A DNA stretch of 18,550 nucleotides from Candidatus Aminicenantota bacterium (GTDB lineage Bacteria; Acidobacteriota; UBA4820; DSQY01), in NCBI GenBank assembly GCA_027365515.1, contig DAHXMK010000035.1, positions 1 to 18,550 of the forward strand. The letters are read 5' to 3'. Made by a program: the position numbers and the translations under genes. The notes below the pieces were generated by a model that saw only the letters and a list, made by a program, of their open reading frames with translations, was not told the origin of the DNA and did no database searches. Below, piece by piece: positions 13,733 through 18,550 of this stretch (the stretch's first letter is position 1; every line of letters starts with the position of its first letter).

Positions 13733-14002
13733 ATGGGACAGAACTGCTGGGAATACAAGAAATGCGGCAGGGAGGCCGGCGGCAAGAACGCAAAAGAACT
13801 TGGCGTTTGCCCGGCCTTCAGTGAAAAGGGGCATCATTCCAAGAACGGCGGCCGGCAAGGGGGGCGCTATTGCTGGAAAGTCGCGGGGACGTTCTGCGGT
13901 GGCAAGGTCCAAGGTACTTGGGCCATGAAGATGACCTCCTGTTCTCAATGCGATTTCTTCAAACTGGTCAAGAACGAGGAAGGGAAGGGAATGCTTTTCT
14001 AA
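13733..14002 (+). CDS. Two-CW domain cysteine-rich protein
   Basis: 89 aa, GGAGG 6 bases before the ATG. It shows the two-CW pattern: NC5WEYKKC11GRE, GVC26PAF, then GGRYC47WKVAGTFC55GG and C70SQC73DFF. There are seven cysteines in two related halves, each opened by a CW dipeptide. There is no signal peptide or membrane segment, so it is probably cytosolic and likely binds a metal or Fe-S cofactor. The family is found in anaerobic bacteria, often close to sensor or redox proteins, and its function is not established. It has its own promoter and ends 66 bases before the convergent smc gene. Confidence 0.85.
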   Translation: MGQNCWEYKKCGREAGGKNAKELGVCPAFSEKGHHSKNGGRQGGRYCWKVAGTFCGGKVQGTWAMKMTSCSQCDFFKLVKNEEGKGMLF

Positions 14003-14015
14003 AAATCTTGGTGGC

Positions 14016-14055
14016 GGCTCCTGGCACCCAGAGCGTCACCTGGGGGCCATGAGCC
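14016..14055. terminator. Bidirectional hairpin between two-CW gene and smc
   Basis: GGCTC-c-TGGC-a-CCCAG (14016-14031) pairs with CTGGG-g-GCCA-t-GAGCC (14040-14055) around an 8-base loop. This gives 14 base pairs with two single mismatches. It lies in the 66-base gap between convergent stop codons. There is no immediate T-run on the plus side; on the minus side TTTTT follows about 10 bases after the stem. Confidence 0.6.
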
Positions 14056-14068
14056 TTGATCTGCTCAT

Positions 14069-17000
14069 CTATTCCGCCCCGGCACCGGCTTCTTTCCGTT
14101 CTCCGTTTCCGCCCTGGGTCTCTCCGAGGCGGACCGAGACGATTCTGGATACTCCGCCCTCCGCCATAGTCACCCCGTAAAGCACTTCCGCCAATTCCAT
14201 TGTCCGCTTGTTGTGGGTGGTGATGACGAACTGCGTCTCGTCGCGGAACTGCTGCAGAAGCCTGTCGAATCGGACGATGTTGGCTTCGTCGAGCGGGGCG
14301 TCCACTTCATCCAAGATGAAGAAAGGCTGCGGCCGGTAGCGGAACAACGCGAAAAGGAGCGCCAGTGCCACCATCGCCTGCTCTCCGCCGGAGAGCAACT
14401 GCAGGAGCTTCAGCTTCTTTCCAGGAGGCTGCGCCCAGACTTCTACGCCGGTTTCAAGCGGATTGTTCTCGTCCAATAGGCTGAGCCGCGCCTCGCCGCC
14501 CTCGGAAAGTTCCCGGAACAACTGGGCGAAGTGGCCTTGGACGCCGGTGAATGCTTCCATGAAGCGCTCGCGGATCGTGCGGTTGACCTTGCGGATCGTC
14601 TCTTCCAGGTTGGCAACCGCCTGGTCAAGGTCGCGCTTCTGTTCAGAGAGGAAGGCGAAGCGCTGTTCGAGTTCGGCGTACTCCTCGCGGGCCAGCATGT
14701 TGACCGCGCCCATCTCTGAGATCTTCTGCTCCAGCTTGAGAAGATCGGAGTGAGCCTGCTCGCGCTCCTCGTCGGTCAGCGGCGGCAGGTCCGGGGCGGA
14801 AGCCGCCAAAGCGTCAGGGCCTTCCTCGAAAATCTCGGAGATCCGCTCACGCAGGTTCTTGAGGTCGGCTTCGGCCGTCGTCAGAAGGAGCTCGTACTTG
14901 GCCGCCTCCTGGCGCGCCTGCTCCAGGTTTTCCCTTGCCTCGACGACCTGCTTCTCTCTTCCCGCGACGTCTTCACGGTAGGCCGAGAGCTGTTCCTCGA
15001 AGCCGGCCTTGCGCCGGTTGTCATCTTCGAGGCGCAACAGAAGCTCTCGGAGAGCGCGGTCGCCCTCCGTCAGTTCGGCTTGAAGCGCGGCGTGGCGCTG
15101 ATCAAGGCCTTCTTTCTCTTTTTGGAGCCGCGAGGTCGTCTCTTCGAGCTCCTTGACGCGCAACGCATCGCGACGAAGCGAGTCGTCGCTTGCTTTGACG
15201 CGCTCGGTCACCTCTCCTAGCCTGCCTTGCGCGGCCGCCGCCTTCTTGTGGGCCTCGTCAAGACTCTGTCGCAGTGAACCCTGGCTCGATTCGCCCTCCT
15301 TGAGGCGCGCCTCGGCCTTTTCTCGCGATGACTTGGCGTTCGAGAGACGATGCTCGGTGGCCGCCTTCTCCGACTCCCACTCTTTTCGGTCGGAGGCCGC
15401 CTGGGTGACCTCTATCGAGGCGAGCCCGGCCATCTCTTCGATCCGGTGAAGCTCGCCTTCGGCCTTTTCAAAGTCGCCCCTGGCGGCGGCGCGCGCTTCG
15501 AGCGCGGCCGTTTCGGTGGCTCGCGCCTTCTGAAGCGCATCCTGGAGCGATAAGGAGTCGGACTTCAACCGTTGATGTTCTGCAATGGAGGACTCTCTTT
15601 GGGAAATGGCCTCTTTCAATGCCTTGGAGGCCTCGTCCAGTTCCTGCTCCAGCTCGAAGAGCGATGCGGCGCCCGTGCCGCCTCCGCCGCCTCTCACCCA
15701 TCCATCAGGATGAAGATAGACGCCATCCTCGGAAACCGCCGCGGCGGCGAATCGCTTCAGAAAATCCCGCGCATTGTCTGGAGTCTTCACCAGCGCGGTC
15801 AGCGGTATGAATTGGCCGGCGCCCTTTGGAAGGCCGGGCTGTTCGTGAAGCCAGCCGACGAAGCCGTCTGCTTGAGCGGCTTCCTTGGGAGCCTCTCGCC
15901 TGGCCTTTGCGTCTTCGAGCCAGAACACCGCCGTGCCCGCCATCTCCTTCCGCAGCGCGGAGAGAAGACCGGGAAGGCCGGCCCAAGGTTCGGCCGTAGA
16001 CCCTTCCAGAAGCTCGCCCAAAACGGCCGTCAGAGCCGGCACGAGCGGCTTGGGCGCGCCCGCGAGAAGCCGCGCCATCGTCTTCGCCGCCCGCTTGCGC
16101 CCCTTCTTATCAAGCCACGCCTCGACTGTAGTGGACCTCGAAGCCTGCTGGTCGGTCAGGACCTTGAGCCTAGACTCCTCGGCCGCGGCGCGCGCCTGGG
16201 CGGCCGTTTCGTCAAGGGCGGCCTTTTCAAGTCTTAGGCGCGCTTCGCCGAGAAGCTCCTCGGCCTTCTCGCGCGCCTTGACGGCCGCAGCAGCCGCCTC
16301 TTCCTTGGCGCCGAGGAGAGATTCGGCTTCGTTGCCGCTCGCTTCTATCTGGGCGAGGCGCTCTTTCAGCGAAGCCTGCTCGCGTTGAAGCCTGGCCTCG
16401 CGTTCGTCGAGGCGCCTGAACTCCTCCTCGATCCTCTTGAGCTCGGACTGGGCTATGGCGTAGGATTGCGCCGCGTCGAAAGCCTCCTTGCGAAGAGCCT
16501 GAAGAGTGGCCTCCAGCTCCTTGGCGCGCAGTGAAAATGCCTCGGTCTCTTCGTTGGCGGCCTTTGCTTCGAGCCTGGCTTTCTCTTCGACGGCGGACAT
16601 CTCGCCGCGCCGCTTCGTTGAGAGAGCGGCTTCCTTGCGCGCCTCAGATATCTTGGATGAAAGCGTTTCAAGGTCGCCGTCAATTTCGCGGATGCGGCCG
16701 CGGCCTTGGAGAATCTGTTCCGCCCGGCGCTTGCTCTCCTGCTCGCGCCGCTCGTGGTCGAGTTCCTTCTGGTGGATGGCTTCTCTCAGCGCGGTGTAGG
16801 AAGTCTCGTGGTCGTTGAGCTTGAGCTTGGCCTGATGAAACTCCGCTTCGAGAGTCGCCAATAGCGTCTCGCGCTTTTCGCGCTCTTTCCGGTAAAGGTC
16901 GAAATCCCTCGCCAGCATCGCCTTCTTGCCGGAAAGCTCCTTGGAGGCACGGCCGAAGAAGTCGCGTCGCCGGTCGCGAAGCTCGTTGGAGAGCCGCACG

Positions 17001-17629
17001 TATCGGTCCGCCCGCGATGCCTGCTTCTTCAAGGCGGCCATCTGCGTCTCGACCTCCTGCATGATGTCGGTGAGCCGGAGCAGGTTCGCCTGCGCCCCTT
17101 CGAGCTTTTGGAGCGCCCCGCGCCGGTTCTCCTTGTAGTGGGCGATGCCGGCGACCTCCTCGAAAATCAGGCGGCGCTCCTCCGGGTCGGCTTGCAGCAG
17201 CGCCGTCACGCGTCCCTGCTCGACGAGATAAGTCCCCTGGACCGAGATCGCGTGTTGGTGGCAGAACTCGTGGATGTCTTTAAGGCGGCAGGCGCGGCCG
17301 TTTATCAGATAGGTGCTCTCTCCGGCCCTCGTAAGCCGTCTGCCGACCTGCGTTCGGCTCTTGTCGTCGTCCTCGAAAATGAGCGTGACGTCGGCTTGTC
17401 CTGCGGGCGGGCGCTTCGGCGTTCCGTTGAAGATCACGTCCTGCATCTTGCCGCCTCTGAGGCTGCGGGCGCTCTGCTCTCCGAGCGCCCAGAGGACGGC
17501 GTCGCCGACGTTGCTCTTGCCGGAGCCGTTGGGCCCCACTACGACCATAACGTCGCCCGGAAGGAGAACCTTGGTCCTGTCGGCGAAGGATTTGAACCCG
17601 GCGATTTCTATCTCTCTGAGCCTCAGCAT
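14069..17629 (-). CDS. smc: Chromosome segregation ATPase SMC
   Basis: 1186 aa condensin subunit that organises and segregates the chromosome. The ATG at 17629 overlaps the previous stop as TGATG; a TTG one codon earlier is possible but unneeded. N-terminal head: REIEIAGFKSFADRT and Walker A GPNGSGKS (32-39), then VEQGRVTALLQADPEERRLIFEEVAGI. A long coiled coil follows, then a hinge of roughly 190 residues in the middle (WLDKKGRKRAAKTMARLL to HPDGWVRGGGGGTG) that is quite diverged from the usual SMC hinge. A second coiled coil leads to the C-terminal head with signature LSGGEQ (1079-1084) and Walker B FFILDEVD (D1107, E1108). The length is normal. The partners ScpA and ScpB are not in the window. 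Confidence 0.96.
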   Translation of the reverse strand: MLRLREIEIAGFKSFADRTKVLLPGDVMVVVGPNGSGKSNVGDAVLWALGEQSARSLRGGKMQDVIFNGTPKRPPAGQADVTLIFEDDDKSRTQVGRRLTRAGESTYLINGRACRLKDIHEFCHQHAISVQGTYLVEQGRVTALLQADPEERRLIFEEVAGIAHYKENRRGALQKLEGAQANLLRLTDIMQEVETQMAALKKQASRADRYVRLSNELRDRRRDFFGRASKELSGKKAMLARDFDLYRKEREKRETLLATLEAEFHQAKLKLNDHETSYTALREAIHQKELDHERREQESKRRAEQILQGRGRIREIDGDLETLSSKISEARKEAALSTKRRGEMSAVEEKARLEAKAANEETEAFSLRAKELEATLQALRKEAFDAAQSYAIAQSELKRIEEEFRRLDEREARLQREQASLKERLAQIEASGNEAESLLGAKEEAAAAAVKAREKAEELLGEARLRLEKAALDETAAQARAAAEESRLKVLTDQQASRSTTVEAWLDKKGRKRAAKTMARLLAGAPKPLVPALTAVLGELLEGSTAEPWAGLPGLLSALRKEMAGTAVFWLEDAKARREAPKEAAQADGFVGWLHEQPGLPKGAGQFIPLTALVKTPDNARDFLKRFAAAAVSEDGVYLHPDGWVRGGGGGTGAASLFELEQELDEASKALKEAISQRESSIAEHQRLKSDSLSLQDALQKARATETAALEARAAARGDFEKAEGELHRIEEMAGLASIEVTQAASDRKEWESEKAATEHRLSNAKSSREKAEARLKEGESSQGSLRQSLDEAHKKAAAAQGRLGEVTERVKASDDSLRRDALRVKELEETTSRLQKEKEGLDQRHAALQAELTEGDRALRELLLRLEDDNRRKAGFEEQLSAYREDVAGREKQVVEARENLEQARQEAAKYELLLTTAEADLKNLRERISEIFEEGPDALAASAPDLPPLTDEEREQAHSDLLKLEQKISEMGAVNMLAREEYAELEQRFAFLSEQKRDLDQAVANLEETIRKVNRTIRERFMEAFTGVQGHFAQLFRELSEGGEARLSLLDENNPLETGVEVWAQPPGKKLKLLQLLSGGEQAMVALALLFALFRYRPQPFFILDEVDAPLDEANIVRFDRLLQQFRDETQFVITTHNKRTMELAEVLYGVTMAEGGVSRIVSVRLGETQGGNGERKEAGAGAE

Positions 17630-18039
17630 CAAGAAGCCTTTGAGAGAAAGGGGGCGACTCTCGCCCGGAAGTCGGATGGAATGGGCATTTTGCGGCCCTT
17701 CTCGTAGTCGTAGAAGACCTGGACGGTAAGCCCCTTCGCGGCCGGAATCCCGTTCGCGGTGATCAGGTACTCTATGGTGAACGAGCTGTTCCCAATGGAG
17801 GAAACCCTCAGGCCGATTTCAACCTTGTCGGCGAAGAGGACGGGGCGGAGGTAATCAACCTCGACGCGGGCCACGACGAAGCTTATGTCCTCGAGCTTCC
17901 GGGAGCCGACGATCTGGGCGAGCACCGCCACGCGTCCCATCTCGAAATAGGTGACGTAAACGGCGTTGTTCACGTGGCCCATGGCGTCAATGTCCGAGAA
18001 GCGCATGGGGATTTCGGTGACGAAAGGGAAACCATCCAT
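17629..18039 (-). CDS. YbgC/4-hydroxybenzoyl-CoA-type hotdog acyl-CoA thioesterase
   Basis: 136 aa single hotdog-fold thioesterase that hydrolyses acyl-CoA esters in the cytosol. GAGGAGG lies 7 bases before the ATG. The active-site motif RFSDIDAMGHVNNAVYVTYFE (residues 14-34) carries the conserved aspartate (D18 in this numbering; typical form RxxDxDxxGHVNNxxY) and GHVNN. The central VEVDYLRPVLFADKVEI strand is typical of the family. The substrate chain length cannot be told from sequence. Its TGA and the smc ATG share a base (TGATG), so the two genes are translationally coupled, an uncommon pairing for smc. The 241-base gap upstream holds a heptamer repeat cluster and the divergent M24 promoter. 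Confidence 0.9.
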   Translation of the reverse strand: MDGFPFVTEIPMRFSDIDAMGHVNNAVYVTYFEMGRVAVLAQIVGSRKLEDISFVVARVEVDYLRPVLFADKVEIGLRVSSIGNSSFTIEYLITANGIPAAKGLTVQVFYDYEKGRKMPIPSDFRARVAPFLSKAS

Positions 18040-18082
18040 GAAACAGCCTCCTCAGGCCAGCGGGTCTTGGGCGGCAAAAGAC

Positions 18083-18183
18083 AGCATGAAGTCTGAATTA
18101 TGAAGGATGAAGCGGCGTGCCTTCTTCTCGTGGAAAGAAAGACAAGTAAATTTCTTCATCCTTCCGCCTTCATAATTCATGCT
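18083..18183. repeat. Inverted pair of TGAAnnn heptamer repeat arrays
   Basis: The left array has four exact 7-base steps: TGAAGTC, TGAATTA, TGAAGGA, TGAAGCG (18087-18114). The right array, read on the minus strand, is TGAATTA, TGAAGGC, GGAAGGA, TGAAGAA (18179-18152). Outer arms AGCATGAA (18083-18090) and TTCATGCT (18176-18183) are perfect complements. The arrays flank a 37-base spacer and can fold into a long imperfect hairpin. No gene overlaps. It resembles short tandemly repeated heptamers known from cyanobacteria and other phyla. Confidence 0.7.
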
Positions 18184-18227
18184 TATCCTGCCAAAAGCCC
18201 ATCCCCATCCATTCGCGGCAGGCCCCT

Positions 18228-18256
18228 TTGCCCCGGCGTGAACTTTAGGGGATAAT
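18228..18256 (+). promoter_or_regulatory. Candidate promoter of the M24 gene
   Basis: TTGCCC (18228-18233), a 17-base spacer and GATAAT (18251-18256) match 4/6 and 5/6 of the sigma-70 boxes. The predicted start near 18263 would give an 18-base leader that begins at the Shine-Dalgarno AGGAGGT (18264-18270). Confidence 0.42.
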
Positions 18257-18280
18257 GGCCTTCAGGAGGTAGATTCTACC

Positions 18281-18550
18281 ATGAAAGAGGCCGATCTGCT
18301 CAATATTCAGAAAGCGCTTAAGGATGAAGGGCTCGAAGGGTGGCTTATGGCTTGTTTCAGGGGGAGCGACCCGATCGCAATGAAGCTTCTCGGCCTTGAG
18401 GAGCGGTTCATGGCGACCCGGCGATGGTTCTACTTCATTCCGGCGGAGGGAGAGGCGGTAAGGCTCTGCCACGGAATAGAGCCCCATTCGCTTGACCAAG
18501 CGCCCGGCAGGCTTGTTCTTTACGGCCGCTGGCAGGAGTGGCAGGCGAGG
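18281..18550 (+). CDS. M24 Xaa-Pro peptidase-like protein (N-terminal part, runs off the window)
   Basis: 90 codons from the ATG, open at the window edge. AGGAGGT lies 10 bases upstream, and no in-frame alternative start exists before it. The sequence matches the N-terminal creatinase/prolidase domain that precedes a metal-dependent M24 peptidase domain: EGLEGWLMACFRGSDPIAMK, LLGLEE, TRRWFYFIPAEGEAVRLCHGIEP, LDQAPGRLVLYGRWQEW. The TRRW-F-Y-IP-GE pattern is the part I recognise. The catalytic domain would lie beyond base 18550, so whether it is complete or active is unknown. It is divergent from the thioesterase-smc pair. Confidence 0.75.
   Translation, partial: MKEADLLNIQKALKDEGLEGWLMACFRGSDPIAMKLLGLEERFMATRRWFYFIPAEGEAVRLCHGIEPHSLDQAPGRLVLYGRWQEWQAR

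Noticed and set aside
18245..18499. Open frame on the minus strand at the right edge
   Set aside because: The plus strand encodes a good M24 N-terminal domain with a Shine-Dalgarno; the minus frame has no recognisable feature.

Overview
This is a high-GC bacterial chromosome segment. It carries Shine-Dalgarno-led genes, an exported M1-type metallopeptidase with a signal peptide, and several inner-membrane proteins, so a Gram-negative cell plan is likely. The mix (SUF operon with an embedded Rieske protein, FeoB of the PCxAQ type followed by a DtxR-FeoA fusion, a DUF4388/PATAN protein and a two-CW-domain protein) recalls anaerobic or microaerophilic lineages such as the former Deltaproteobacteria, Acidobacteriota or related candidate phyla. 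That placement is inference; nothing here fixes the phylum. I found no mobile element, phage gene, CRISPR array, tRNA or rRNA.

Layout. (A) 1-2628, plus strand: end of a SUF iron-sulfur assembly operon, in the order sufD (cut by the window edge), a SufU/IscU-type scaffold, a Rieske [2Fe-2S] protein, and sufS. (B) 2796-6009, plus strand: a self-contained metal operon. A near-consensus promoter overlaps at its start point a perfect 20-bp palindrome. It drives an SmtB-like ArsR regulator, a variant feoB, a seven-cysteine mini-protein, and a DtxR-like protein with a C-terminal FeoA domain but a shortened DNA-binding region. All junctions are tight or overlapping. (C) 6059-6517, minus strand: a second ArsR regulator with an arsenic-type CVC motif and its own promoter with an overlapping palindrome. 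(D) 6700-9629, plus strand: secreted M1-family metallopeptidase, then a six-helix membrane protein. (E) 9587-10690, minus strand: DUF4388 protein whose 3' end overlaps the membrane protein gene. (F) 10923-14002, plus strand: a large SPFH/flotillin-like protein with tandem N-terminal repeats, a small ferritin-like protein, and a two-CW cysteine-rich protein. (G) 14069-18039, minus strand: a hotdog thioesterase and SMC, translationally coupled. (H) 18281-18550, plus strand: start of an M24 (Xaa-Pro peptidase-like) gene.

The common thread of the first third is iron and sulfur: Fe-S cluster assembly next to an iron-type importer locus. The most unusual system is region B. A regulator with a complete SmtB-type alpha-5 metal site appears to control a FeoB importer, while the operon's own DtxR-like member looks unable to bind DNA in the usual way. 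The second most unusual item is the SPFH protein with 'GHxxFxDG...GPQ...PGxYxIN' repeats.
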